A stretch of DNA of 64,000 bases from Mucilaginibacter sp. UR6-11 (GCF_020880695.1 NZ_JAJIWO010000001.1:186001-250000); one strand, 5' to 3'; numbered from the stretch's first letter, positions 19,701 through 28,497 are shown. The notes: generated by a model not told the origin, from the letters alone. Numbers and translations: made by a program.

Positions 19701-19925
19701 CTCATTACAAAGCACCGGCATGCCGTTTTCTGCTTCCTTGACCACCAGTTTACTATGCCTGCCCAGCAGCTCCAGCATCCGGCTTTTAAAATCGGACGAC
19801 AAATGTTGGACAATGATATAGGAGACACCGTCTAAAGGCGTATGGTCAAAAAATGAATTGATCTCTTCCATCCCTCCCGCAGAAGCACCAATGGCAATGA
19901 TATAATGTGGTTTAACGGCAGGCAT
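16725..19925 (-). CDS. CheB-CheR-PAS-histidine kinase fusion protein
   Basis: The protein has 1066 residues from the ATG at 19925. Domains in order: CheB methylesterase (about 5-190; Ser15 in GASAGG, His41 in VQHLS, Asp in GLGSDGTEG), CheR N-terminal and methyltransferase domains (about 215-480; SAM motif WVAGCATGEEVYTLAM), a long coiled coil with EEMQS repeats (about 640-715), a PAS domain, then HisKA (HAASHDLLAPLGNI) and ATPase (LVSNAIKF, DNGKGIP, GHGIGLYLAKKIV). The family combines chemotaxis-type methylation enzymes with a kinase; no chemoreceptor gene is near. Unlike some relatives it has no receiver at its end; that role is probably filled by the next gene. Confidence 0.92.
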   Translation of the reverse strand: MPAVKPHYIIAIGASAGGMEEINSFFDHTPLDGVSYIIVQHLSSDFKSRMLELLGRHSKLVVKEAENGMPVLCNEVYLIPNDKFMTIREDNLYLTAKDAKGPHLTINTFFNSLAADFGEKAIAVVLSGLGSDGTEGIRAIKKAGGMVIARNPATSPFGSMPSSAIATGMVDFVLEPALMPAAIEDYVKNMGELLTDTEDDEKNLKAIIELIREKSPLDFSDYKQSTILRRTKRRASYGNFTTLGAYLEFLQHSPEELEALSKDFLISVTSFFRDPAAFEFIEATVLPAILEKLLAGEELKIWVAGCATGEEVYTLAMLICEQLQGEHSSAVVKIFATDIDSAALAHAGKGVYNESIEKDVTPERLERHFTREGKAYRVKPDIRRMVIFAQHDLVKNPPYCNMHLISCRNLLIYMTPVLQKKIFTMLLFGLKKDGYLFLGSSENPMPILKNLEVVHKKWKIYRNLETKRGISFDAFSLPDLLDIKRTPLRASSHEEQKNISPALAEAMNQGLAEDLDCLSVCINEHNQVISSYGNTAKYLLQKHFTSDLTALLAKPLAVAFNTLSTQAVKTNALARASGITIKQGKTVFKVSLAISPLEVRDEQKLFRVTFSEDHTGAAVPQDQVFDEKLYLDQYTKNLEAEVRELKEKLNISYERLDASNENMQSFNEELISANEEMQSTNEEMQSVNEELHTINADYQLKNKELLEINDDLNNYFRSNINGQLFINNELLLMRFSPGAVKQINLLETDIGRPLSNISTNIKLETIIEDIKRVLAEGIIVTKEIETNNGKWYQIMTMPYVQADNKNNGAIITFNDITELKRAQSELDQRNKSLLRINADLDHFIHAASHDLLAPLGNIETSINIMNRIALSDEKLHDFLGMINTSVKKFRELIVDIAAIAKVEGDMIALEMVNLEETIQNIEWSLEGKIKEAGAVITRELEVKQVLFSKKNLRSIIYNLVSNAIKFRRDQSPVIQITTKKEGDHIVLSVKDNGKGIPQAAISKIFDMYGRLNQDIEGHGIGLYLAKKIVNAAGGNIVVESEPGVGTTFRIYLKIEAEQLAVTPFLN

Positions 19926-20371
19926 ATTAAAGGGTAAGTTTATCACTGGAGCTAACCAGTTCCCGGCAGGAAGGCAAAACAACGTCTATCAAACTTACAA
20001 TTAATTTTTCAAAGTAAGCGACTTATTAATATAAAGCAAAAGCCGTCATTTTGTGTTGCTTTATCTATGCGCTTCATCACGAAAACAGCTGACAAGCAAT
20101 ACTTATAGCAAGCCGTCCGTTTATCGGCCGGGTAATTATATACCACTTTAAGTTAATAGATTTCATCCCGGCTCCCCCGCAGCCGTATTTTGCATTTACC
20201 TATAACCTGAACCGGGAGTTTGATGTTGATGTCTATACAAGATTTCGTCATACGACGACAGAACGTCCTGTGAACAGGTTGGCTGGTCATCATATAAGGC
20301 GATTATTCAACACGCGAAGGCGACTAATAAGTTTGGACGGCTATTTGCAGGGATGCGTGAAATAAGCAACT
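19926..20371. other. Intergenic region between divergent signalling genes, 446 bp
   Basis: No gene, RNA or strong repeat is visible. The stretch must hold the promoters of the minus-strand CheB-CheR gene and the plus-strand receiver gene. Confidence 0.5.
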
Positions 20372-20734
20372 ATGGCAAAAAGGGTTTTGGTGATCGATGA
20401 TGATGAGGATATCCTGGAGATATTAAATGTGATATTCCAGGAAAACGGGTACGAGATTGTGTTATCGAACACCGGCGAGGCTGCTGACCATATCAATGTT
20501 ATACAGCCGGACATTGTATTGCTTGACGTACGGATTGTGGGTTCTGCAAAAAATGGCCCTGAGATTTGCCGGGAAATAAAATCACAGGTAACAACCCGGC
20601 AACTGCCGGTGGTGCTTGTTTCGGGTGAATCGGACCTTGCTGTTATTGCCCGGGAATGCGGCGCCGATGCGTATATCGCCAAACCCTTCGATATTTTTGA
20701 TTTAGTTGCACAGGTAGAAGAATACCTAGTTTAG
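20372..20734 (+). CDS. Single-domain response regulator
   Basis: The protein has 120 residues and is a receiver domain only: DDDED at residues 8-12, acceptor Asp in IVLLDVRI, Ser in LVSGES, Lys in YIAKPFDI. It is divergent from the CheB-CheR kinase and similar in type to the receiver at 16357-16719. It carries no DNA-binding or enzymatic output. Confidence 0.92.
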   Translation: MAKRVLVIDDDEDILEILNVIFQENGYEIVLSNTGEAADHINVIQPDIVLLDVRIVGSAKNGPEICREIKSQVTTRQLPVVLVSGESDLAVIARECGADAYIAKPFDIFDLVAQVEEYLV

Positions 20735-20864
20735 GCAGTTACAGCTTCGACAATCCCCGGAAACTCCGGGTGGCGCGAAAACGCCAATGGCCGGGATAGA
20801 GATACCCTGCACATCGCCTGTAATTTAATTTTAAATTACTTATCTTTACCCAAAAATTCGGGGA

Positions 20865-21239
20865 TTGAATAAGAGAGTATTGATTATCGAAAACGACCAG
20901 GATATCCGTCATATCGTGGAGTTTATTTTACAGCAACAAGGTTTCGAAACGCTCAGCATCCCGGAACCCGATGACCTGGCGGAAATTATTCCTTTCAGAC
21001 CGGACCTGATCCTGCTTGATGAATTCATTAACAGTAAACCAGGGCACCGCTTATGCAAGAAGATCAAACAGTTGCCCGCTTTGGCTGCAACACCCGTGAT
21101 CATCCTTTCAACGGCCAATGATATCGAACTGATCGCTACTGATTGTGAAGCGAATGATTATATCGGCAAACCATTTGAGGTTGAAGATCTGGTAGCTAAA
21201 GTGGCCCGTTTTTTTAACCATCAGCCCCATACCTTTTAG
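20865..21239 (+). CDS. Single-domain response regulator
   Basis: The protein has 124 residues, starting at a TTG after a GGGGAT stretch; no ATG fits. It is a receiver: first acidic pair replaced by ENDQD (one Glu and one Asp), acceptor Asp in LILLDEFI, Ser in ILSTAND, Lys in YIGKPFEV. The residue after the acceptor differs from the two neighbouring receivers (DE instead of DV), so it may answer to another kinase. Confidence 0.88.
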   Translation: MNKRVLIIENDQDIRHIVEFILQQQGFETLSIPEPDDLAEIIPFRPDLILLDEFINSKPGHRLCKKIKQLPALAATPVIILSTANDIELIATDCEANDYIGKPFEVEDLVAKVARFFNHQPHTF

Positions 21240-21255
21240 TCAATATCAGCCGCGC

Positions 21256-21549
21256 CTAACCTGCGTGTACTTCCAGGAAGCCGATGAGGTTATCTTCAAG
21301 CAGATTGGTATTATAGTCGGAATTGGTAGCCATAAGCGTAACGGTTAATTCTTCATCTGTCACCGTAATGTTTAGTGCCGCGCCTTCTATCACTTCAGGG
21401 AACGATATATTGATCTCGTCGTACACATGCGCGTATTCGATCGAGAGGTTTGAACCCAGTTTTTCGTTGATATAATCCGCAAATTCGTTTTTTAACAGGT
21501 CAAACAGCTTTTCAGCGCTGAGTGGTTTAACATTCTTGATTATTGCCAT
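21256..21549 (-). CDS. Hypothetical protein
   Basis: The protein has 97 residues and no signal or membrane segment. It looks like a small alpha/beta domain: a helical start (LSAEKLFDLLKNEFADYINEKLG) followed by strands. I do not recognise the family. It converges with the receiver gene, 16 bp apart, with no clear terminator between them. Confidence 0.65.
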   Translation of the reverse strand: MAIIKNVKPLSAEKLFDLLKNEFADYINEKLGSNLSIEYAHVYDEINISFPEVIEGAALNITVTDEELTVTLMATNSDYNTNLLEDNLIGFLEVHAG

Positions 21550-21791
21550 AGGTCTACATAAGCGTTGGCAGGCGATTAAGTTTTACCCCGGAGCAACTAT
21601 ATTTATTTCCCGGCGACATCCGGAGCTGAATGAGCGCGTATGGTCGCGAAAAATTGACACCCATTATACCATGTCAGGTATTTAAAAACATGCCTGAGTG
21701 CCGCCAATCATGTCGGCGCGTGACTACCGTCATGGCTCTCCTTCCATATAACGCCTTACTTTTATTTTATAGAACAGGCAAATAAGGAATT

Positions 21792-22121
21792 ATGAACAAT
21801 CCACTAAACCTATTTAAACAGGAAGCCCCCGAAGTAGCCAAAGCCTTCGATCAGCTGATCAGTTCACTGCAAAGCACTACCGGCCTCGACGCCAAAACAA
21901 AACAACTTATTTACATTGGGATCAAGTCGGCGCTGGGCGATCAGCAGGCTATTTACTACCATGTAATCACCGCCAAAGAATTGGGCGCAACCCGTGCCGA
22001 AATAGTGGATACGATCCTGATCACCCTGACGGTATGCGGGTTAAACGGCGTAGCCAACTGCCTCCCGGTTGCCTTATCTGCTTACGATCAAAACCCAAAC
22101 GAGGGAAATCAACAATCTTAG
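21792..22121 (+). CDS. Carboxymuconolactone decarboxylase-like (AhpD-fold) protein
   Basis: The protein has 109 residues with the helical CMD layout (LDAKTKQLIYIGIKSALGDQQAIYYHVITAKELGATRAEIVDTI). AhpD-type enzymes carry a CxxC before the conserved His; here that place reads QQAIYYHV, so the redox cysteines are missing. A disulfide-reductase role is therefore unlikely. It stands alone. Confidence 0.82.
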   Translation: MNNPLNLFKQEAPEVAKAFDQLISSLQSTTGLDAKTKQLIYIGIKSALGDQQAIYYHVITAKELGATRAEIVDTILITLTVCGLNGVANCLPVALSAYDQNPNEGNQQS

Positions 22122-22180
22122 CAGCTACGGTATTTATATTACCTGAAAGGATTCCGAAACTCCGGCGGCCAATGACGCGG

Positions 22181-22396
22181 GGTGATCCACTTTTACTGAT
22201 CCACCCCTTAAAAAATGGCGAAAAATAGTCTATTAGCATTGGCTTGATTATCAGGAAGTAAACGTAAATTTATGTTTATAAACCCTGACGAATAAGGCTG
22301 ATCCAAAGTGATCCGCTTTTAAACTTAACAGGTTGAAAATTAAGTTTTTAGCAATTTAAGGTGATCCGGGTGATCCACATTTTAAAGTGGATCACC
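22181..22396. repeat. Cluster of GTGATCC-type repeats with a terminal hairpin
   Basis: Within 216 bp there are six plus-strand copies of (G/C)TGATCC(A/G), at 22182, 22197, 22298, 22308, 22361 and 22370, and one inverted copy at 22388-22395. The last direct copy and the inverted copy form a perfect 10-bp inverted repeat (22369-22378 with 22387-22396) around 8 nt. The cluster fills the gene-free 495-bp gap 22122-22616. It could be a set of protein-binding sites, an RNA structure or a decayed repeat element. Confidence 0.7.
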
Positions 22397-22616
22397 GTAA
22401 TCGGTATCGCCCACCGTTAAGAGACGAAGGCGACCCGGGTAAACGGAATTGACTAAAGGATGGAACGACGGTAAGCTTAGCATGAATGCACAAAATCAAC
22501 TACTTACATGACCTGCGGCATTTTCTGAATATAGGAACGCCGGTATTTTTGACAGTAATCAATAAACTATTAAGGCGCAGATCGTTCTGATGATAATAAA
22601 TAACAAGAAGACAATT

Positions 22617-22886
22617 ATGAAAAATATATCAAAAAAGAGAGCAGAACTAGCCGGCGTTAAAGGCGTCGGTTTCTCCCTGAACGGGCTAACCCTACTGGGG
22701 TCGCTGGCTTTAGGTTCAGCAGCCGCGGGGGCATTAGCTATCGGAGCCCTGGCCATTTGCCGGCTGGCTGTTAAAAAAGCGGTTATCAAAGAACTTCACA
22801 TTGGCGAGCTCGTTGTTGACAACCTGGTCATCAGAAATCAGCGAATGGGAGAAACGCCTGAAGCTAGCGGACAGGGCGAATCCTAA
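22617..22886 (+). CDS. Small membrane-associated hypothetical protein
   Basis: The protein has 89 residues from the ATG at 22617 (an ATG at 22590 is also in frame). A glycine- and alanine-rich hydrophobic stretch (about residues 15-50) is followed by a regular pattern IKELHIGELVVDNLVIRN, which looks like two turns of a short strand repeat. The family is unknown to me. The repeat GTGATCC cluster lies directly upstream. Confidence 0.6.
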   Translation: MKNISKKRAELAGVKGVGFSLNGLTLLGSLALGSAAAGALAIGALAICRLAVKKAVIKELHIGELVVDNLVIRNQRMGETPEASGQGES

Positions 22887-23224
22887 TGCTTAATACTAAC
22901 ACACAGCATAATTGAACGCCAGCTAATAAATAGCGACGCTTGACGGGATATTTGCATTCGGGCTGGGCTATCTGCGCCTTGTAATTATTTGCTGTTTTCC
23001 ACACACGCTACTGCTTATTCTGTTACCCGGCTTACTTAAATTAACTACGCGACAAGAAAAGAGGGCCGCTGTACGTTAACATAGCGCTTGTGTTATCCGT
23101 ATTAGCGTTAGAATAATACAAAACATTTAAAATGAATCACACTTTAATTAAAGTACATGGTTAAATAAACACGCGTACTTATTTTATTGTTATTATACTT
23201 ACTTTACTATATCGCCTACCATTG
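22887..23224. other. Intergenic region, 338 bp
   Basis: No gene or clear element was seen. The right half is AT-rich and should carry the promoter of the following outer-membrane protein gene. Confidence 0.5.
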
Positions 23225-25825
23225 ATGCTAATTGCTTTGAAAATTAAGAACCGGCTGGTTTCGTTAAAGACTTTTGCCTTGCTATGCCTGTCGCCGATAT
23301 CGCAATTAGTTATTGCGCAACAAAACACTCCTCCAACCGACACACTAATAACCGTAGTTACCGGAAGTGTTTCGGAGTCGACTTCCGGCCGACCGTTAGC
23401 TTATGTTAATGTAAGTTTTCCAAACTCGGGGCACGGTACGGTCACCGATAAGCAGGGTCATTTTTCCTTAAGTGCAGCCGGGGCATTCAGTGAAGTTTCC
23501 TTTTCTACGATGGGATATCAACAAGTACTAAAAGCTATTAAACCCGGTAAGGTGAATAAAATCACCCTGAAGTTGAAACCAAGCGACATGCAGCTCAATG
23601 AAGTAAACATCACCTCGGTTAAACGAACCAAATACCGGAATAAGGGTAATCCCGCAGTAGAACTCATCCAGCAGGTGATTGACCATAAAGCACAGAACCG
23701 GATGGAAGATGCCGGTTATCTTCAGTATGACGAATATGAGCGTATCGGTTTATCCCTGTTTAACATCCCTCAAAAATTACTTAACAGCCGCTTTTTCAGC
23801 AAATACCGGTTCATGCTGGACAGTACGACCCTGATCAACGGGCAAAAACAGACTACCCTGCCCGGCTACTTCAGCGAAAAACTATCACAATACTATTACC
23901 GCAAAAAGCCGGAGAAAACCATACAGATTCTGCAGGCGGAAAAGGGTATTAATATTATCAAGTTTGTGGATACTGCGGGAGTGGACATTTATCTGAACCG
24001 GCTCTATGGTAACCACATTGATATTTATGACAACAATATTTTTGTAATTGTTAACCAGTTCTTGAGCCCCATTGCCGACCATTCTCCCAATTATTACAAA
24101 TTTTTTATTACCGATACAGTACAGACTGCCCATGGTAAACTGGTTGCCTTAAGCTTTACCCCACGTACCAAGGGCGACCTGCTGTTTGAGGGTAAATTAT
24201 TAGTAACGCTGGACGGGCGTTACGCCGTTCAATCATGCGAGTTGAATGTCAATAAGCAGATCAATATCAATTTTATCCGCAGCCTGAAGATCAAACTGGA
24301 TTTCGAACCTCACGCCGATGGTCGTTATTATCTGACCAAAAGTGATGTCTCGGCCGATTTCGGATTGCTTAGAAATAAAGGGATAGCCGTTTTTGGCCAA
24401 CGCACGGTAAGCTATTCCAACTATGTGCTGGATACCCCGCAGCCGGATATTTTTTACCAGGGTAAAAGCGTGCAAACAGCCGTTAATTCCGGCCATAATG
24501 ATACAACGTATTGGGCTGCGCACCGTCTCGATACGCTCACTGCTCAGCAAGCGGGTGCCTATTCCCGAATTAACCGTCTGCAAAATATGCGTTCGTTTAA
24601 AACAGCCACCTGGATTGCGGCTACGATAACCGGTGATTTTGCAGACTTTGGGCCTGTTCAGGAAGGGCCGATCGGTTCTTTATTTTCCTATAACACACAG
24701 GAAGGTGGCCGTTTTCAGGTGGGCGGACGGACTACGCCGCAGTTTAACAAAACATTGTACTTTGATGGTTTCCTGGGCTATGGCACCCGGGACAACGCTT
24801 TAAAATATGAATTAAACACCTATATTTCACTGAATAAAACCCCCTATTACCGTTATCCTAATCATTATATCAAGGCAGGTTATCTTTATGACGTAGATAT
24901 CCCCGGGCAAAGCTTTGCGGCAAACAGCACCCAGGCCGCATTGGGCTCATTTCAAAGCGGCTCAACCAACTATTGGCTGTATGACCGGATCTATTCGTTT
25001 AATTATGTACAGGAGTTTGAAAATCATTTTTCTTATAACCTGGGTTTCCGTAACTGGAAACAACAGCCGGCCGGTGCTTTATTATTTCAAAGGAATGACG
25101 GGGCTAACTCCCTCGTACCTAACCTGACCACCAGCGAAATTACCCTGGGCTTACGCTTCGTAGCACATGAACAGATCATTCAGGGCACCCGCGACCGGCA
25201 TACGATCCACAGTAAGTATCCCATTTATAATTTGCAAATCACCCAGGGACTTAACGGCGTGCTTAATAGCGGCTATCAATACACCCGGTTTGACGCCAAT
25301 ATTTACAAGCGATTTTATATGTCGCAACTGGGCTATGCTGATATAACTTTAATGGGCAGCCTGATCACCGGAAAGGTTCCTTTCCCTTTATTGAATATCA
25401 GCCCGGCCAATCAATCTATCGCCTACGATCCGGATGCCTATAATAAAATGTATTATCTGGAATTTGTAAGCGACCATTATGTAGGTTTAAACCTCACCCA
25501 AAGCTTTAACGGATTTTTCCTGAACAAGATCCCCTTGATTCAACACCTTAAATGGCGGGAATACCTTTCCTTTAAGGCCTTATATGGCGGATTGCGCGAT
25601 GAGAATAACCCTTTAAAAACAGCTGGCCTGTATCGTTTTCCTGCTGCATCAAACGGCACATACGGTACCTATGGATTAGGCAGCACACCCTATATTGAAG
25701 CCGGGGCGGGCATTGGCAACATCTTTAAAATCGTGCGGATTGATTTAATCAAAAGATTTAACTACCTCGACCATCCCGGCATATCAACATATAGCGTTAA
25801 ATTGAGCTTTAGCCCGGATTTTTGA
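23225..25825 (+). CDS. DUF5686 outer-membrane protein with carboxypeptidase-regulatory-like domain
   Basis: The protein has 866 residues from the ATG at 23225 (a TTG directly before it is the other choice). A signal peptide (about 1-31, ending VIAQQ) leads into a carboxypeptidase-regulatory-like domain (GSVSESTSGRPLAYVNVSFPNSGHGTVTDKQGHFSL) and a TonB-plug-like link (LNEVNITSVKRTKYRNKGNPAVELIQQVI). The long remainder is the DUF5686 region and ends in a beta-barrel-like strand (STYSVKLSFSPDF). Family members are envelope proteins of unknown function in Bacteroidota. It stands alone. Confidence 0.88.
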   Translation: MLIALKIKNRLVSLKTFALLCLSPISQLVIAQQNTPPTDTLITVVTGSVSESTSGRPLAYVNVSFPNSGHGTVTDKQGHFSLSAAGAFSEVSFSTMGYQQVLKAIKPGKVNKITLKLKPSDMQLNEVNITSVKRTKYRNKGNPAVELIQQVIDHKAQNRMEDAGYLQYDEYERIGLSLFNIPQKLLNSRFFSKYRFMLDSTTLINGQKQTTLPGYFSEKLSQYYYRKKPEKTIQILQAEKGINIIKFVDTAGVDIYLNRLYGNHIDIYDNNIFVIVNQFLSPIADHSPNYYKFFITDTVQTAHGKLVALSFTPRTKGDLLFEGKLLVTLDGRYAVQSCELNVNKQININFIRSLKIKLDFEPHADGRYYLTKSDVSADFGLLRNKGIAVFGQRTVSYSNYVLDTPQPDIFYQGKSVQTAVNSGHNDTTYWAAHRLDTLTAQQAGAYSRINRLQNMRSFKTATWIAATITGDFADFGPVQEGPIGSLFSYNTQEGGRFQVGGRTTPQFNKTLYFDGFLGYGTRDNALKYELNTYISLNKTPYYRYPNHYIKAGYLYDVDIPGQSFAANSTQAALGSFQSGSTNYWLYDRIYSFNYVQEFENHFSYNLGFRNWKQQPAGALLFQRNDGANSLVPNLTTSEITLGLRFVAHEQIIQGTRDRHTIHSKYPIYNLQITQGLNGVLNSGYQYTRFDANIYKRFYMSQLGYADITLMGSLITGKVPFPLLNISPANQSIAYDPDAYNKMYYLEFVSDHYVGLNLTQSFNGFFLNKIPLIQHLKWREYLSFKALYGGLRDENNPLKTAGLYRFPAASNGTYGTYGLGSTPYIEAGAGIGNIFKIVRIDLIKRFNYLDHPGISTYSVKLSFSPDF

Positions 25826-25980
25826 TTTTCGGGGAACGAGTGGGCGATAACCGGTTGTTACCGATTAATGGTTTGCCATCAGGGAAATGAGCGGGCAAAT
25901 TACGCTCCTGACCAAAGTCATGCCGGCTAATGATAGCCATCATTTCCCTGAGTTTTCTTTTACAGTTTCTTTGAAAGAAA

Positions 25981-26589
25981 ATGACTATGGCAACGGAAAA
26001 TGCAGACTTATTGAAAGCAGCGCGGGAATCCCTGAAAGATAAATGGGGATTGGCGATCGGTACATTTCTTGTATATACTTTGATTATGTGCTCTTTCGGC
26101 GCTATGCAAAAGGTTGGTTTAGCTTCATTATTAGTGGCCGGCCCTATGGCACTGGGGGCAGCTATATTTTCTTTAACCTTATCCCGCGGTCAGGACGCAA
26201 GACTGGAACAGCTATTTGATGGTTTCAAGTTCTTCACCAACGCGCTGATCACATACTTGCTCACGGTGCTGTATGTCATACTTTGGACACTGTTGCTCAT
26301 CGTCCCCGGAATTATAGCCGCATTATCGTATTCCATGGTATTCTATATTCTTGCAGATAACCCAACGCTAAAGCCCCAGGAGATACTTGACCAGAGTAAG
26401 AAAATGACAGACGGCTATAAATGGAAACTTTTTTACCTGTGCTTACACTTCTTTCTGCTTGCGTTACTATGTGTACTCACGCTGGGAATCGGGTTTCTCT
26501 GGCTCATACCGTATGTCCACATAACAATGGCAAAATTTTATGATGACCTAAAAAACAATCAAATACCTCAAAGAGAATCTCGCGGCTGA
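25981..26589 (+). CDS. DUF975-like integral membrane protein
   Basis: The protein has 202 residues with about five membrane helices. The pattern GPMALGAAIFSLTLSRGQDARLEQLFDGF, then LWTLLLIVPGIIAALSYSM, YILADNP, and a final GIGFLWLIPYVHITMAKFYDDL fits DUF975 proteins well. Their function is unknown. An ATG at 25987 is an alternative start. Confidence 0.8.
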   Translation: MTMATENADLLKAARESLKDKWGLAIGTFLVYTLIMCSFGAMQKVGLASLLVAGPMALGAAIFSLTLSRGQDARLEQLFDGFKFFTNALITYLLTVLYVILWTLLLIVPGIIAALSYSMVFYILADNPTLKPQEILDQSKKMTDGYKWKLFYLCLHFFLLALLCVLTLGIGFLWLIPYVHITMAKFYDDLKNNQIPQRESRG

Positions 26590-26632
26590 ACACGTACAAC
26601 AGAAGAGATTCCTGAATTCGCTGAACCGCTGA

Positions 26633-27553
26633 TCAGTTGAACGAATGCCGAAACTCCAGTGGGGATAAGTTAGTCTTAGTCTTGAAAAGTTTGCTGAAAG
26701 ACTGCAGGTGCTCAAAACCAAGTTCGTAGGCGATTTGGCTGACCGAAAGATTCGTTGTCGAAAGCTTTTCTTTGGCCAGTTCTATAAGCTTGTCATGGAG
26801 ATGTTGTTGGGTGCTCTGCCCGGTAAGTGATTTAAGTAGGCCGCTAAGGTAGCCCGGCGATATATTTAAGGTTTCGGCGATATAGGTAACGCTGGGCAGG
26901 CCTTCTTTAGCCAGCGCTCCGCTGCTGAAGTAACCCGACAGGAGATCTTCCAGGCGCGTCAATATTTCATGACTGGCAATCTTCCGCGTTATGAACTGAC
27001 GCTGGTAAAAGCGCTCGGCATAGGTAAGCAGCAATTCCAACTGGGCGACGATTACATTCTGGCTGAACCGGTCGATATTGGCATGGTATTCCTGCTCAAT
27101 ATGGTTAGCAATGCTATTGAGCATCATTTCTTCTTTATCCGATAGATAAAGCGCTTCGTTAACCGAGTAGCTAAAAAATTCGTATTGCTTAATGGTCTTC
27201 GCCAATGTGGTATTCCATAAAAAATCCGGGTGGATCAGGATCATCCAGCCCTCAGGCCGGTGCCTGGTCTCTTTGCTGAGTTCGATACCAAAAACTTGTC
27301 CGGGAGCCATAAAGAACAACACGCCTTCATCAAAGTCACTGGCTTGCTGGCCGTACTTGAATTTGCCGTTATAAACCCTTTTGAGAGAAATAGAGTAAAA
27401 GTCAAAGATGAGGTTGATGGAGCCTTCCGTGATGGGTGGGGTAACCATATCCATGCGCACAAGGCTGATCAGCGGATGCTCTGGCTTGGGCAGGCCCGCC
27501 GCCCGGTGATACTCGGTGATCGTCTTGAATCGTAAAGGCCGGTGACTGTTCAT
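26633..27553 (-). CDS. AraC-family transcriptional regulator (paralogue 2 of 3)
   Basis: The protein has 306 residues with the same layout as the regulators at 11533 and 51568: a sensor part with GKFKYGQQASDFDEGVLFFMAPGQV, a linker AERFYQRQFITRK, and two helix-turn-helix units ending FEHLQSFSKLFKTKTNLSPLEFRHSFN. It is the last gene of a three-gene minus-strand operon, 12 bp after an NmrA-like gene, and probably controls that operon. Confidence 0.93.
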   Translation of the reverse strand: MNSHRPLRFKTITEYHRAAGLPKPEHPLISLVRMDMVTPPITEGSINLIFDFYSISLKRVYNGKFKYGQQASDFDEGVLFFMAPGQVFGIELSKETRHRPEGWMILIHPDFLWNTTLAKTIKQYEFFSYSVNEALYLSDKEEMMLNSIANHIEQEYHANIDRFSQNVIVAQLELLLTYAERFYQRQFITRKIASHEILTRLEDLLSGYFSSGALAKEGLPSVTYIAETLNISPGYLSGLLKSLTGQSTQQHLHDKLIELAKEKLSTTNLSVSQIAYELGFEHLQSFSKLFKTKTNLSPLEFRHSFN

Positions 27554-27565
27554 AAAACAAGATAC

Positions 27566-28492
27566 TTATTTTTGTTTATAAACTGCAGCAAATTCTTTCG
27601 CAAAATCCGCCAGTTTGACTTTACCCATTTTGGGCTGGCTGCGGTGGAAATTTTCCAGCGCCTTGCCGCTATGCATCACGGCCTGCATTTCTACCAGTGT
27701 CTCCGCCAGTTTCTCCGGCAACTTGGCCATTTTCAGGCCTTGCAGCATTTGTTTGTCTGAGAGCAATACCCATTTCAGCCATGGTTTACCCACGGCGGCG
27801 CCGATGATCATGGCGGCTTCGTTACAGGTCATTTCCTCGCTGCCCACATAACGAATCGTCCTTTGTTCCGGACATAGCAACAACTCCTCTCCTACGGCAT
27901 CCGCGATATCCAGCGGCGAAACAAAAACCGTGCGGTCATCCCCGCCATAATTCCCCATCAACAGCCCTGTCTTTCCGGTCAGCAGGGCCCAAAGACCGGA
28001 ATAACGCAAGGTCAGGAATTTGCCGATCAGCCCTTTACCTTTGATCAGGTCTATGGATTGATAGAAATTGGTATAAAACGAGGCCGGCCGCATAATGGTG
28101 ATCGAAGCATCAAGGTTATCAAACAGATGTTCGACGCTTTCGCCCTTTACCAGGTCTGCCGCCCAGCCGCTCATGACCACCACCCGCCTGGTTTCGGCTT
28201 TTTTTAGCGCCGCAACGTAATTTCTCGCCATCCGGCGCATATAATCGCCCAGGTCAGGTTCGGTATAACTTAGCGGGATCATCGCGTAAACGGCATCAGC
28301 ACCTGTGAAGGTTTTAGTCAGAAATTCGATGTCGGCAATAGAACCAATTGCTGCCGTCGCTCCGAAAGTTTCAATAGCGGCTTGCTTTTTTGGGTCACTG
28401 CTGACCACGGTCACCGTATGGCCCTGCCCGACCAGTAGTTGTGTTAATGGCTTACTGATGTTCCCTAAGGAACCGGTTACGACAATTTTCAT
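27566..28492 (-). CDS. NmrA-like NAD(P)-binding protein
   Basis: The protein has 308 residues. The Rossmann motif GSLGNISKPL near the N-terminus, the acidic/basic turn (VVSSDPKKQAAIETFGA) and the lack of a YxxxK triad fit the atypical SDR family NmrA/HSCARG. Relatives include NADPH sensors and quinone reductases. It lies between an epimerase-like gene (5 bp) and an AraC gene (12 bp). Confidence 0.87.
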   Translation of the reverse strand: MKIVVTGSLGNISKPLTQLLVGQGHTVTVVSSDPKKQAAIETFGATAAIGSIADIEFLTKTFTGADAVYAMIPLSYTEPDLGDYMRRMARNYVAALKKAETRRVVVMSGWAADLVKGESVEHLFDNLDASITIMRPASFYTNFYQSIDLIKGKGLIGKFLTLRYSGLWALLTGKTGLLMGNYGGDDRTVFVSPLDIADAVGEELLLCPEQRTIRYVGSEEMTCNEAAMIIGAAVGKPWLKWVLLSDKQMLQGLKMAKLPEKLAETLVEMQAVMHSGKALENFHRSQPKMGKVKLADFAKEFAAVYKQK

Positions 28493-28497
28493 AGTTC

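Noticed and set aside
20909..21118. Open frames on the minus strand inside the receiver genes.
   Set aside because: They are shadows of conserved receiver domains and have no domain of their own.
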